In this document: positions 24,380 to 35,319 of the stretch, in pieces
Numbering within the stretch: the stretch's first letter is position 1
Layout of the letters: every line of letters begins with the position of its first letter
NCBI GenBank assembly: GCA_007922225.1
Contig: ML679970.1
Coordinates: 37,989,460-38,053,459, forward strand
From: Emydura subglobosa
Taxonomy: Eukaryota > Chordata > Testudines > Chelidae
DNA: 64,000 nucleotides
Reading direction: 5' to 3'
Notes under the pieces: model-generated
Seen by the model: only the letters and a program-made list of their open reading frames with translations
The model's database searches: none
What the model was told of the DNA's origin: nothing
Program-made: the position numbers and the translations under genes

Positions 24380-24620
24380 TCCATTCAACTCCCTCCCCAC
24401 ATTCCTGTCTGTCTGTTCTTGGTCATTCCTTTACTCCACATCAGCCTACCCTTTCTTGGCCATCAGGATCAGCCTCCATCACTACATTCCAATCAACATG
24501 GCTCAACCCCCTTCGGGCAAACAGATCCTTTTGCAAGAGAGTCTTCCCTGATGCTCGAATTCCAAACCTGAACTCGGAGCAACACTTGGAACCCTTAGTA
24601 GCTCTAACAACTAAATAGAA
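24380..24620 (+). repeat. Possible L2-like LINE fragment
   Basis: 'caagagagtcttccctgatg' preceded by a long pyrimidine-rich, proline/leucine/histidine-coding stretch resembles the end of L2-type ORF2 sequence ('..fkkafpda'). The open frame ends at 24,618. The resemblance is weak. Confidence 0.3.
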
Positions 24621-26613
24621 TGGGTCAGACCTGTGGCCATGCCATATTCTAGGCCACATCAAATCCCAGACCTGTACCTTGGCATGAAGATCTCAGTGGG
24701 TTACCCAAGAAACCCACATCAGTTCATGTGCGCTTATGGAAGAGGGATGTCATCTGTGCAATTATTTTAAATTTATCTCAGCAATTAAGTGCAATTACCT
24801 TCCCACTGCAGAATTTATAGATGAATTTTTATTGGTAATTAGTCTAAAATTAGCTTAAGAAGTTGTTAAGGATGTCGCCCTGGTTTATCAAGCACTCTGG
24901 TGTTTCTCGGCCCAAAAGGCAGCAGCAATTCTGTGCTTCCTCTGTGCTATGGGGCCAGTTAGTGGGGAACTCTGCACCTGCCCAGCATGCTATGGAGTCA
25001 AGCTCTCTGTACAGGAAATGGTGCCTTGTGGGCGGAGGCAGGGGTGGGAGTGACACATACAGCACTGGTCCACTGGCCCAAACCACCACAGCTGGCTCTC
25101 CCATAGGCTGTAGTGATACTCCCAGCCCAGCTGCATCCTACCTTTCAGATACTAGGGGGAAGGATTCCTTCCCAATATTCTGAGCCTGCAGAGGGCATCA
25201 TGTGAGTACAGAGCTCTGTGCAGGATCTGGGCCCAATTCCTTTCCTTTGCAATCACTCTCATGGGCAAAGCTCTTTGAGATCAGACTGTGGTTATGGGAG
25301 AAGGATAATGGATTTGGAGTCTTTGGACCACAGCAGGTGGGCTGGCCAAGTACTGTAACTGGCAAGGAAGTTATGTGAGATGCCGTACATTAGTGAAAAA
25401 ATACTTGTGTAACGAATCACCTTTGTGGTTTCTGATTAAAAAGCCAGTTAGATTCTCTCTTGTGCTAAATGTTCAGAATCTAATGCAGTTGATTAGGTAG
25501 TTAAGAGTCACATTCTGGAGCTAGCAACACTTTCGTTATGATTCGTAAAAGCTGATCATGCGATGGTCAATAAAAGAACACATTACATGGGGAATTATCT
25601 TTCATGGCTTTTGCGATAGAAAAGCCATGAAGATTGAATCAGGCAGATGGAGAGATCTCTGTTACAATGAGCAAACGAGGAGGAGTCACATCTGAAGATA
25701 AGGATGATGGGATAGCGTCAAGTCTTTCTTATTTTTGTTATAACTTATTGGCACTGGGAACTGGCAGGAGATCATATAATATTGGCCTGATTCTTTAATA
25801 GGACTAGCCCCTGAACCACACAGAGCTGTACAAATCTACAGACACCTGGGAACACCGGAAGCTGTAGGGACTTCTTTGCTGCCCGTCTATTTCTCAAAAT
25901 GCTTATAGGTAATGCATATCACAAGGTAATTTACCATTTTGGTTTCCGTCTATGTGTGCAGTTAAACCATTTTCGACCCCAGTGCAGGCTGCACTCGTGG
26001 CTGAAGCCTGTCGTCAGCAACAGGTAATTTTCCCAGTGTAGATAAGGCTTGTAATTGTGACTGCACTGGAGGGAGATGTCAAAGAGTTCTGTTCTGTGTT
26101 CAGCAGAAATTCAGCAGGCTAGCTGCCACCACACACTGCTGCACAGTGTGGAGGCTGGGCTAGTTGGACTCCCAGTAGTCACTGTTTGCCCTGCAGCAGG
26201 GGAGACAACTGTGTGGCTGGCAGAGGAGGGGAACTTTGCAAGAACTGGCTAAATTCATTTTGATAAAAGCAGAAGTCAGTGTATATGAGACAACTGGCAT
26301 ATCAACTCTGTGGTTCAGGTGGGAATGCTGAAGTATGAGGACAGCCGACTGAGAGAAAGATTTTGACTGCAGAATGAACTGGCTGAGGGGAATACGGAGT
26401 TTCAAGACTGCAGAAAATAAAAAACAAAGCAATAAGAAAGTGTCTAGGGCAAGAAATAAGGCTGTTACAGAAGACTCAAGAATTCTACTGTGAGGTTTGG
26501 ACATGTGCCAAGAATGGGCCGGAAAGGATACCATAGGCGGTGAAACATAGAGTGCAAGGAACTAGAAACAGAAGACGACCGAGGATACATCAGATAGACA
26601 CAGTTAAGAATGA
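24621..26613. other. No gene recognised; includes candidate conserved noncoding sequence
   Basis: 24,750-24,850 is AT-rich with several TAATTA-like words. 25,400-25,650 is repeat-free by eye and holds a perfect 11-bp hairpin. 25,960-26,050 ends in 'cccagtgtagataaggcttg', possibly the end of a decayed GTCTACAC-type element. No exon recognised. Confidence 0.35.
25602..25630. repeat. Perfect 11-bp hairpin, 7-nt loop
   Basis: TCATGGCTTTT (25602-25612), loop gcgatag, AAAAGCCATGA (25620-25630). The stem is perfect but short, and shorter than a microRNA precursor. No function is assigned. Confidence 0.6.
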
Positions 26614-26627
26614 CAAAGGACAAAAAG

Positions 26628-26692
26628 AGATGAGATGGACGAAATGTCTCGCTAACGTCCTGGGACCGACACGGCTACAACTACACAGCATG
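26628..26692 (+). mobile_element. Short tail-only retroposon-like insertion
   Basis: The 65-bp segment contains 'gtcctgggaccgacacggct' followed by 'acaactacac'. It is flanked by exact 14-bp direct repeats CAAAGGACAAAAAG at 26614-26627 and 26693-26706. The 'gac.acacggctac' end matches, in reverse complement, the 'gtagccgtg.tagtc' end of the insertions at 41.24 and 52.08 kb. The direct-repeat length and the conserved single end fit a heavily 5'-truncated retroposon read on the plus strand. Confidence 0.65.
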
Positions 26693-26706
26693 CAAAGGAC
26701 AAAAAG

Positions 26707-27669
26707 GTTTAAAGATTAATGGAGCTGGAACAAGATAGAAAAAGGTGGGAAGACCCCATTGTCACTGATGGGTGGGAATAAAAGAAGCTGATGATAATGG
26801 TGCAAGGGGAAGGAGGGGCAAATCTTTTCTACCTCCACTTCAATTAGTATCTGCAAAAGATGGCTTTTGTTTGTAAAGTCACAGCCAGCAAAGCCCCAAG
26901 GGTCAGCTCAGTCAGCATCTAAGGCCCAGATTTAGCAAGGTGCTGGAGCATAAGTCTGCCTTTAATCATGCGAGTTGTCCCATGTACTCCAAAAGGCTGG
27001 ATTCTGGATAGTCCAAAGCTGATGGTATTTGGATCCAGATTTTGATTTGGTCCATTGTTTAAACAGAGGTTAGGAGTGAAATTTGGATCTGGAGTTGGAA
27101 GTGATCCCTTCCACAGCAAGTCCAGAATCAGGGTGTATTTTGATTGGCGTTTTGATTGATAGTATGTAGAGCTTGCTTTTTATACCAGCTACTTTGGTGC
27201 TATTAAAACAGCAGATCCCCAGCATCATCTTGAGAAATGCCATTCCATGCAGTTGTACCACCTCCTGTTTCTCAATCTGTATGTAGTTGTGTGTCTGCAT
27301 TCTCTTTATTACTGTGCTTCCTCTGAAGTGAGCGTGCTGCAGTAACTAAGATTACAGGCTGCTCCCTGGGCTGGTGTGGCCCCGGCATAAGTCAAAGCAG
27401 TTGGGGGGCTATTCTATTTGATGGCAGCCTTTCCTGGCTGCTTCTGAGCTGCTCCGCCTGTTAAGAGCTGCATGCTGGAAGCCATTTGCAGCACACAACA
27501 GCAACGTTATTGAAGTCCTCATAGACACAGCTTCTGATTTTCAGTTTGAACAGATGAACACAGAGAAAACACACCCAAAATAAAATTAACCAACAACAAC
27601 AAAAGAAATCTGTATTTATCCAATATGCAACAGCACCTCCCACACCCAGAAATGGTTATTTACATCTAA
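26707..27669. other. No gene recognised; unassigned sequence
   Basis: No feature recognised. Confidence 0.4.
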
Positions 27670-27835
27670 GGGCTTGTTTACACAGAGCAGCAATGCGCAT
27701 TACGGGGTGCGATTTCTAAGGTGTACTCATATGTTGCACATTAATTAGTTTGTGAGGACCCTGCTGGTGCACACTAAAGGTTCCCAGTGCGCCATTCGAA
27801 ACGGTACCATGTTACCGCGCAAGAGGGAACATTAC
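27670..27835. mobile_element. GTCTACAC-type TIR element, one end recognised
   Basis: The left end 'agggcttgtttacacagagc' matches the terminal sequence of the 40.15-kb element (its right end read in reverse is 'gggcttgtctacactta'). The interior is rich in 'gcgcatt' and 'gcgccatt' words. The right end near 27,835 is decayed. Confidence 0.5.
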
Positions 27836-28614
27836 ACAGAGATTACTCATTACAATATGTACAGAGCCCCAAAACCCCCAGTCTTTTGGACATCTACGTA
27901 AAACTCAAAAATGGCTAAAAATGTATCCCTCAAAATAAAATTGGCAAACCTCAAAAACAAGACACCCTATTTATAGACCAGGACATATTTTTAGGTGCCA
28001 GTAGGTGGTGCTCATGTTCTCAACCTACATGCATTACACATGTTCAGATATCACTTTTCTAGAGCACTCTTGTAATTCTCTGCAGCCCGGAACAGCTGGA
28101 GTGCCGAGTTCTGACTACTTCTCCTACCCTCAGTCCTCAGCAATGGCTGAGTATGCCAGTCTATTTTGCCCTTACACTGTGCCCCCGTTAAAGCCCTCGT
28201 GTACTGCTCGTGTGGCATAAAAGGACTGTAGTGATGGCTAGAATCTGGCTCCAGCTATTCAGGGATTATACCTGATGGGCCAGTTGGCAGATAAACCACT
28301 TACCAAGCCTAACCATGGCTTGCAGAAGCACCCCTGCCCTTGCAAAGATGGTTCTTCGAGGACAGATATCACAGCAAACAGGGCCTCTGTGCTTTCTCAG
28401 CACTGGAGAATCAAAATATACAACATACAGCACAGCAAAGAGGATTCTCAAACTGCTGGAGCCAATAATTCCCATGGGAATGTATTGGTGGATGTGACCT
28501 TTTCTCATCACACCATCCCCCAGCAAAATGGCTTCCACTTCTGCTGTTCTCTCCTCCCTCATGTACTATTTCCCTTTCATCTGTTCCCGCCACACCCTGT
28601 GTTTGTTCTTTGCT
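27836..28614. other. No gene recognised; unassigned sequence
   Basis: No feature recognised. An open frame of 117 codons at 28,275-28,628 has no recognisable domain. Confidence 0.4.
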
Positions 28615-28890
28615 CAGTTCCCTTTTGAAACTGAAGTGGTTAGACTTGAAATTAATTTTTGTTTCAAAATATCCCTTTAATTTTATTTTTTTTAAATTAC
28701 AAAACATTTAACACTGGTCGAATCGACTGAAACGTTTTGTTGGACCCAAAATGGTTTTTTTAAAATACTTTTTGATACACTGAAAATTTCAAATGTTTGT
28801 GTGTTCAGGCTGGCCCCAAATGAGTTGTTTTTTTTTTATCTACTTTTCAAAACTGCCAACAAACCAAAAATTCCATTATTCGCCCAACTC
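28615..28890. mobile_element. AT-rich TGGTCAGGA-type element, partial
   Basis: Dense 'tttcaaaat', 'aaacgttttg', 'tttcaaatg' and 'aaaattccattattcg' words finish with 'cgcccaactccc', similar to the right ends of the 10.1 and 13.2 kb elements. The left end is not clear. Confidence 0.4.
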
Positions 28891-29567
28891 CCCTGCTGCT
28901 GTGTTTGACTGGAGTAGAGGCTGCTACAAGGGTAGGGTTCAGAGGTGAGTGATCATCTGCTTTGCCCACGACAGAAGAACCACATTTTGGGGTAGACAAG
29001 GGGAATCTGGCATCATGCAACTTTCTTCATCCCCCAAAGCTTCCCTCTGCACTGCCCTGGCATGCCTTAAACTAGTCCAGTGCATCCACCTCCTGACGAG
29101 GCTCAGGGTAGGGAAGCACCACTGAGGCTGGGAAACACAGGCCTCAAACACATTCTTTATAATGCTGTTAAACAATTTCCTTTTAGAGCCATAGATGCTG
29201 AGTGCACAGATTTAGAAAACAAAAACAAAACAACAACCCCCAAACCTTTAAATATTTCATTTTAATCAATGGCTTTCAGTAAATGCTTGCTGAGGAATTC
29301 AGGGGAGCGTTTTCTCTTTGACACACAGATACTTTCAATTATGAAAGGTGGCTAAAAATAAAAGAAAATTATACTGTTCAGGCATCTCTGGAGGTGGAAA
29401 CAGAAGGGGTGGGGGAAACTACGAGGGAGAGCCAGGGAAGACGCAAGGAAAGGCCATTTATTTTTAACCAAAGAAAATGTCAAAGAGGAAGCCTGACTTG
29501 ATTATCTGGATTCTGCCACTCACCTTCTCTATTAATACTTCTGCCACAGTGATTTGATACATTTAGG
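28891..29567. other. No gene recognised; unassigned sequence
   Basis: No feature recognised. Confidence 0.4.
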
Positions 29568-29635
29568 GCCTGATCCAAAGCCCACTGAAGACAATAAAAG
29601 TCTTTCCATTGCCTTCATTGGGCTTTGGCTGAGGC
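29568..29635. repeat. Short palindromic element, 68 bp
   Basis: GCCTGATCCAAAGCCCA (29568-29584) and TGGGCTTTGGCTGAGGC (29619-29635) pair at 14 of 17 positions. The centre reads 'gtctttccattgccttc'. It is closely related to the copies at 47,695 and 58,130, which share the gatccaaagcc/ggctttggatc arms. Confidence 0.75.
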
Positions 29636-29869
29636 TCTAAAATCTTCTAGTTTTACTAATCAGAGGAAAATGATTTAAGCTTTGCTTTAAAAATCACATG
29701 TTTTCATGTTGAAATGAATGAGTAAATTTCTGTCTAACCTGTTAAAAAAAATATTGTTCGGGGGGAGGAGGGGCTGGTAATAATATAGGGTTTGTTACAC
29801 ACAAAAGAAAAATTATGGGGTGTATTGATGATGATATGCCATTTATTCACTGTAACTGACATAAGTTGG

Positions 29870-29965
29870 CCATAAGCAGGATTTGAACCCTAGATCTCGC
29901 ATGCCAATTGCATGAGCACCTCCTGTTAAAGGTTAGTGACTAACCACCCTACTGGCAGCTGTAGC
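29870..29965 (+). repeat. Possible tRNA-like SINE end
   Basis: 'gccataagcaggatttgaac' followed by 'cctagatctcgcatgccaat' resembles the gaacc-containing, T-arm-like part of tRNA-derived SINEs. No full cloverleaf is present, so it is not a tRNA gene. Confidence 0.35.
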
Positions 29966-30239
29966 AGACTCATTAACATCTTATATGGACCAGGCACTAG
30001 AGGGGAATATTGGTGCACACTCCCTTACAGTGGGTTATAATCATCAGTGATAAACCAACTGAGTATCTGCCCCTAAGTCAGTCTAGTGGCAGAGGAACTA
30101 CACTGATTTACATCAGCTGGGAGTCTGATCCTCTGTGCTTTAGAAACTTGTATTGGGATCACTTCCTTATCAATATACCTGGGCATGAAGCCATCAGCCC
30201 TTAGGAAACTCTAGCTAGTCCAGACAGCTGCAGTGCATC

Positions 30240-30400
30240 TCCTCAGCTAAAACTGGCTATTGTGAATTTACGCATCAAACCTGTCCTTCACTCTCTGTAC
30301 TGGCTTCCATTGAGCCAAGTTCCAGATTTCAGTCCTTATCTTCAAGAGGCTCAATGGCCTGGACCCAAGCTCAGCTAAAGCTCCAGAATGAAGACTGTGG
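30240..30400 (+). mobile_element. Ancient L2-type LINE ORF2 fragment
   Basis: In the plus frame the sequence 'ctgtccttcactctctgtac' to 'caatggcctggacccaagct' translates to PVLHSLYWLPLSQVPDF and on to EAQWPGPKLS. It follows the L2-type ORF2 C-terminal pattern in which a 'HSLHWLPV' motif precedes 'ALNGLAPxYL'. It has internal indels and no intact ORF. The assignment rests on remembered family motifs. Confidence 0.55.
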
Positions 30401-31974
30401 TCAGCTCTGCTCCTCAGATGCGATGGAGCAGTCAAGTGCATGGGTAAAGCTTATTGTGATCCAACACCCTCTTGCTGCCACTGGCAGAAGGCACAGGGTA
30501 GCAGATCCCTGCGATTCACCAAACAAATGTTATGGAAAGTCTCTAATGAAGGCCTCTGTCACACTTGGCATTATAATCATTGCAAGATTAATGTATGAAA
30601 AATGTGAAGAGTTATGTATCTGTACTTATGATGATGTTTTCTTGGTCTGTGAGTTTAAGACAGGTCACCAAAAGGTAATCCACATACACCTGGCAGGCAG
30701 GAGATGGGGTGGGGGAAGAAAAGGATGCTTCTTATCCCGGCGGGTCATATGCACATGGAGTACCGTATTGTTCACAGTGAACACCCATTTACAGTCTGAG
30801 CAAAATACTAATCAACAGATTACAGGGGCTGGAGGAAAAAACAAAAACCAGTAGACGTTATCTTGTTTAGTGGTAAGGCAATGAATTTTTTAAACTATAT
30901 CTGGGCTACAGACCTGGCCTTCAATAATGCGCGCACACATGCTCACAGAGCGCATAGCAGACATAAAATACATACATTTTAAAAGCATTACATTTTTTTC
31001 CTGGTGGAGAAAAAGGAAGAAAAGAGAATCACGATGACTAATGTGCTTCTGGAAAACACTCAAATACTAGTTATGAGGACAATATAAGAATCTGAACGGA
31101 ACAGAAAACATACTAGAATACCACTAAAATGCAGCTACTTGGGGGGGGGGAGGGCCACATACAAACCTGTTCAACAATTCACAACAACACTACAGAACAC
31201 CACTATGACACAACATAATGAAAAGGAGTACCATGACAAACTGAAATTAGAGGGGGCAATTTTTTGTACTTGTTTGGATTGTACAGGTGCAGATGTTTGA
31301 GGTGGTGGTTTCTGAGTTGCATTTGGATGCATAGCATGGATCTTGCAGATACAGATAATTAGTTGGACATCACTCACGTCACATTCGAGACGCAGATTCT
31401 CTAACCATTTTCTCTCCTGCATAAGGAAAGCTATGCAGCTAAGGGAGAGATGATGATGTGGGTTTGCCGCAGACTAGACCCCAGAAATCTGTCCATCTAA
31501 AACAGTCTGACCCTTGTTACATTTTCAAAGGATAGTACATATCTTTTAGAGTCTCCTTGCACACCACTGCTGTTTCAGGATATGCAGTTGCAAAGCTGCA
31601 ATTTATGGAATGGGAGACTTCCTCCTAAGTACAATGCTATGATAGTCAAATGACATTGATACATTCCAAGCATAGAATTGGTTTCGCATCTCTAATGAGA
31701 AGACTCCTAGATTTAACATAATATAAAAATATGTTGTTTAGATTAGCATGTTTGTTCTCTTGTTGACATGAGTGGGACATACCCCTGGAACTCCCTTTAA
31801 AATGATGACTAGGCCCTTCTAATCTAGAAAGCACTTAATAGCGGTCACCTTTATTGGAAGTTTTCTATAGCTAGAACATAGCATGTACGGTTGTGCAAAG
31901 CTACAGTGTGCATATAGCATATTCATTGCTGTATTGTCCATTTGCTTAATGAAACCCAAAACAGATCTGGGAAT
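30401..31974. other. No gene recognised; one G-rich tract
   Basis: G10AGGG lies at 31,141-31,154. A 166-codon frame at 30,354-30,854 starts in the L2 relic and shows no domain. Nothing else recognised. Confidence 0.4.
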
Positions 31975-32100
31975 TAAGGGCCCAGTTCTGCTCGAATCTT
32001 GAGCCCATAAGCATGGACGTAGTCCTGTTGACTTCAAACACTACTATTCACATGCTTAAAGTTAGCCATGTATTTAAGTATCTGGCTGAGTCGGGGCTTA
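31975..32100. repeat. Degenerate short palindrome-family copy
   Basis: 'gggcccagttctgctcgaat' with 'gtcctgttgacttcaaacac' at the centre and 'ctggctgagtcggggctt' at the right has the same layout as the 3,538 copy, but the arms pair poorly. Confidence 0.4.
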
Positions 32101-32337
32101 AATAAAGAGATTAACCACACTGCTGCTATCATGGCAGGCCAACATCTTCTGATGAAACCTCTCACCCAAACATGTGACAAAGGCCCACAATAAAACATAT
32201 TTCTGCAGGAAACTTCAGATAACTGTGTGAGTCAGCCTCTTACGGTATATGACTTTCTATAACCTCAGTACAATAATTCTTTATTTCTGATCTAAATCAC
32301 TTTCAAGCAAGAAGAGCGTGGTGAAGACACCATATTT

Positions 32338-32345
32338 GTATAGAC
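32338..32345. repeat. 8-bp target-site duplication, left copy
   Basis: GTATAGAC, identical to 32660-32667. It directly abuts the CAGTGTTTCTCAA terminus of the hAT-type element. Confidence 0.85.
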
Positions 32346-32659
32346 CAGTGTTTCTCAAATAGGGTTCCGCGGAACCCCAGGGTTCCGCGGGCCAAATTGA
32401 AGGGTTCCACGAAAAAGTGGAACCGTGCCGCTGAAATGAAGAGAAATTGCGCAACGCCGAACAGCTGATGGCGCCACCGAACAGCTGTTGGTGTGCCACC
32501 GAACAGCTGATGGCGCTGCCGAAAACGGCTTAGAGAGCGCGCTGCCGAAAACAGCCCACACCATGCCGCCGAAAAGGGGAAAATTCCCTAGACTTGTCGG
32601 CGGAGGGTATGGCATGGCCGCGCAAGGGTTCCGCGGCGAAATATAATTGAGAAACACTG
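32346..32659. mobile_element. hAT-type non-autonomous DNA transposon (MITE), 314 bp
   Basis: The termini CAGTGTTTCTCAA and TTGAGAAACACTG are perfect 13-bp inverted repeats. They are flanked by an exact 8-bp duplication GTATAGAC, and both 8-bp duplications and CAG...CTG ends are hallmarks of hAT elements. The interior is GC- and CpG-rich compared with its surroundings. It has a 14-bp perfect palindrome GGTTCCGCGGAACC (32363-32376) and a hairpin GGTTCCAC/GTGGAACC (32403-32424). Three tandem copies of a CCGAACAGCTG-unit start at 32457, 32477 and 32499. There is no transposase frame. The exact TSD suggests this is one of the younger insertions here. Confidence 0.88.
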
Positions 32660-32667
32660 GTATAGAC
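32660..32667. repeat. 8-bp target-site duplication, right copy
   Basis: GTATAGAC, identical to 32338-32345. Confidence 0.85.
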
Positions 32668-33859
32668 CATTGGGAACTTTGGGAGTTAAAGGAGTGATGT
32701 CTCCTGAAATGATGGATGTTGGGAGATATGGCTGAACAGGGTTACCTTACGTACTGTATTTACCAACAACAGGCAGTACTTTAGCATTTGGTTCTGTGTG
32801 GCAGATTCTGCTGACACATACATGGGAAAAGATGCTTTACAGAGAACCAGTCAGTGTCTTATCCACTGACTGTGTTGCCTCTTCGTTTTAGTGGTGCATA
32901 GACCTTGTTGTTGCTCTCTGTACAGGGCAGATTTCTCACCGATTTATTTGAGTTCTCAGCTGAACATGTGTATAACACCTTGTAGCTTTCTGCTCTCTCT
33001 ATGGGACTCAGAGCACATTTCTGGAGTAAGTCGTACAGGTCAACAGGGAAAGAGGTAGAACTGCAAAAATTATACAAACTGCAGTTATTTAAAGAGTCAT
33101 GTGTCTCTCTCTCTGTGTATTATCTGTTTATTTTCCACTTCAAATTGTAGTCACAGAAATAGTATTAAAATTACCTTAGGAGGGCAAACTTTTATTATGT
33201 AGACTGTAGCTAAAAAGCCCTTAGGGTTCCTCTCCAAAACACCTGTTTTATCCATGCCCCTAGCAAAGTGCTCGATGTTAATTGGATTGTGTTCTTTATG
33301 CCACACATGCTAAGTTTAAATGAACAGAGTCTTAATTAGCTACAGTCTTCCTTGCACTTTAAGTAGGTTTTTTTTTTTATTTATTATATTGCACATGTGC
33401 TGTGCTTTTGGAGCATGTTGCTATGTGACTCCTATAGGGAACAATCTTCAGTATTGTAGATCTCGTAATATGTTTTCTACCAATTACCATTGAACAGATA
33501 AAGGGCTCACTCGATCCTGGCTGTAACTTTTAATTTTAGTGGATGTATTTTGCCCAAGGAGTTTGCCTGGTTATTTCACACAGTTTAGATTCCATGAATG
33601 GATGCAGCTTTTCATTAGAGTGGGTTGTTTGCAGTCTGTATTTGTTTATGACTGGTCTGTTAACATAGCATGGCTTTCCTTCGGGCTAGAAAATGCTTCT
33701 CTGGGAGCCCGGGTCTGTATTATGTCCATGAGAAAGGATTCAAACTATGGGAAATGAATCTTGTATTTTTCTTGTGGATGTGACATAAATCAGCCACAAT
33801 TTCTTATGATCACTGATCATCTAGATATCATAGGTATGTATATGACCCCAATGTACCTC
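32668..33859. other. No gene recognised; possible conserved noncoding sequence
   Basis: 33,170-33,760 lacks recognised repeats apart from a short T-run and is rich in AT words typical of noncoding conserved DNA. No exon recognised. Confidence 0.3.
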
Positions 33860-34030
33860 AATGTATTTATCCTCACAACACCCCTCTGAGGCACGGCAGT
33901 GCTATTATCCCCATAGCACAGATGGAGAACTGAGACACAGAGAGACTAAATGACTTGCCCAGGGTCACACAGGAAATTTGTGGCAGAGCAGGTACTTTAA
34001 CCCAGATCCCTTGAACCTTGCCCTCCAGAT
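33860..34030 (+). repeat. MIR-type SINE, well preserved
   Basis: In order: 'ttatcctcacaacacccctc', 'tgctattatccccatagcac', 'gacttgcccagggtcacaca' and 'ggcagagcaggtactttaac'. This is the best MIR copy in the window and includes the highly conserved core. Confidence 0.8.
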
Positions 34031-34257
34031 TTGGACTTGACAGGCAAAGGAACTCATTGTTCATTTTATATATATGGTACATACATGCACACAAATACAC
34101 ACACAGAGGGTGTGACTTGTAAAGAGATTTGGGTCCCAGTGGGAGGCAAAGCACTATTGACATTCAAGTTTTCAGTTAAAAAAACCCAACTACTTAAGAC
34201 ATCGCAGTTTGCATGTGTGCCATATTCCATGGCAGTACTTGGACTCAATAGTGGATA

Positions 34258-34347
34258 ACCGGGTGAAATGCAGTGGCCTGTGTTATACAGGTCGTCAGAC
34301 TAATTGATCGAGTGGGCTCTTCTGACCTTAAAAATCTATGGGGCTTT
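34258..34347 (+). mobile_element. CR1 LINE 3' end, sense
   Basis: 'gggtgaaatgcagtggcctg', 'caggtcgtcagactaattga' and 'cttctgaccttaaaaatcta' follow the CR1 3' UTR in order. Only about 90 bp remain, as is usual for 5'-truncated CR1 copies. Confidence 0.65.
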
Positions 34348-35319
34348 GGAACATAACCTAATATAAATCACTGGATCCCTCAAGTGATCTGCTGTGTAGT
34401 ACTGGTTAGTTCTCTTGGAAATAATTTCTGAATGATTGCCTTTACATTGGGCCTCGTGTTGTTCTGTGTGAATTGCGAGGCGAAACCATGGATGCATCCT
34501 ATACTATAGCCTTGTTGTTCACACCTGTGCCACATGTGACAAGTACACAAAGACGAGTAATGGAGAATAATCCCCTTCTATTCTTCACAGGAGCTCTGAA
34601 CTCCCCCCCTCCCCTCCTCTCCCCTCCCTTCATCCTTTAAGGTCAGTTAATCAAAGCCCCGATAGGTTTTAGCTCCTGCAGTACATCTGACCCTTGCTGG
34701 CTAGCCTCATTATAGCTCACATTTTCTCTGGCTGAGCCGTCACTGCAGCACCTGCAGCAGGGAAACCCTCCTAAACAAGCTTCCTGTGAAGGGAACTGTC
34801 CTGATAAAAGGCAGTTTTGTGTGCATGAAGATGATGCCTGCCTTTAAATAGCTCCACCACCTCCCACAGCAGCCCACTATGAATACAATGGATACAGTTA
34901 AAGGGATGTGCAGGTCAGCCAGTTAGCAGAGAACACTCTTTCTAACAAAAGTATAAAACCCAGCAGTACAAGAGGAAGGCCCTGAGTATCATGTTCAAAT
35001 CACCTTCTGTGAACAACTGTGGGCCAGACTCTGCTGGAGTAATGTTCTGTCAATACTCCTGTCAATTTCATTGTAAGTAGGGGCTCAGCTGAGTAACATG
35101 CAATCCTATTCCTGTGGATAGAGCATTTCTCCATTATTAGTTGGGCAATAGCTACCAGAAGAGGCGCTGTTGGGTTCTGTGTAATCCACTGAGTAACAAA
35201 TATTGGGTATTCAGGCACAGCAGTGTGGCTGCTCTTGACACCGCCCTGTGGACAGAGGATGCTCTTTAGCACCCTGCCTACATGGCCGACCCATGACTTC
35301 AGGGCCCCTTTGAAAATTC
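34348..35319. other. No gene recognised; polypyrimidine tract
   Basis: A C/T-rich run spans about 34,601-34,636. 35,020-35,095 resembles a diverged short palindrome. The 176-codon minus-strand frame reaching into 35.5 kb is partly antisense to the CR1 copy and has no domain. Confidence 0.4.

Noticed and set aside
24750..24850. Homeodomain-site cluster as an enhancer call
   Set aside because: TAATTA-like words are expected in AT-rich DNA, and conservation cannot be judged from one sequence.
25602..25630. microRNA precursor
   Set aside because: An 11-bp stem is far too short for a pre-miRNA hairpin.
29870..29965. tRNA gene
   Set aside because: Only a T-arm-like gaacc region is visible and no cloverleaf can be drawn; it is more likely the tRNA-like part of a SINE.
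30354..30854. 166-codon plus-strand open frame
   Set aside because: It begins inside an L2 relic and continues into unique sequence without any domain.
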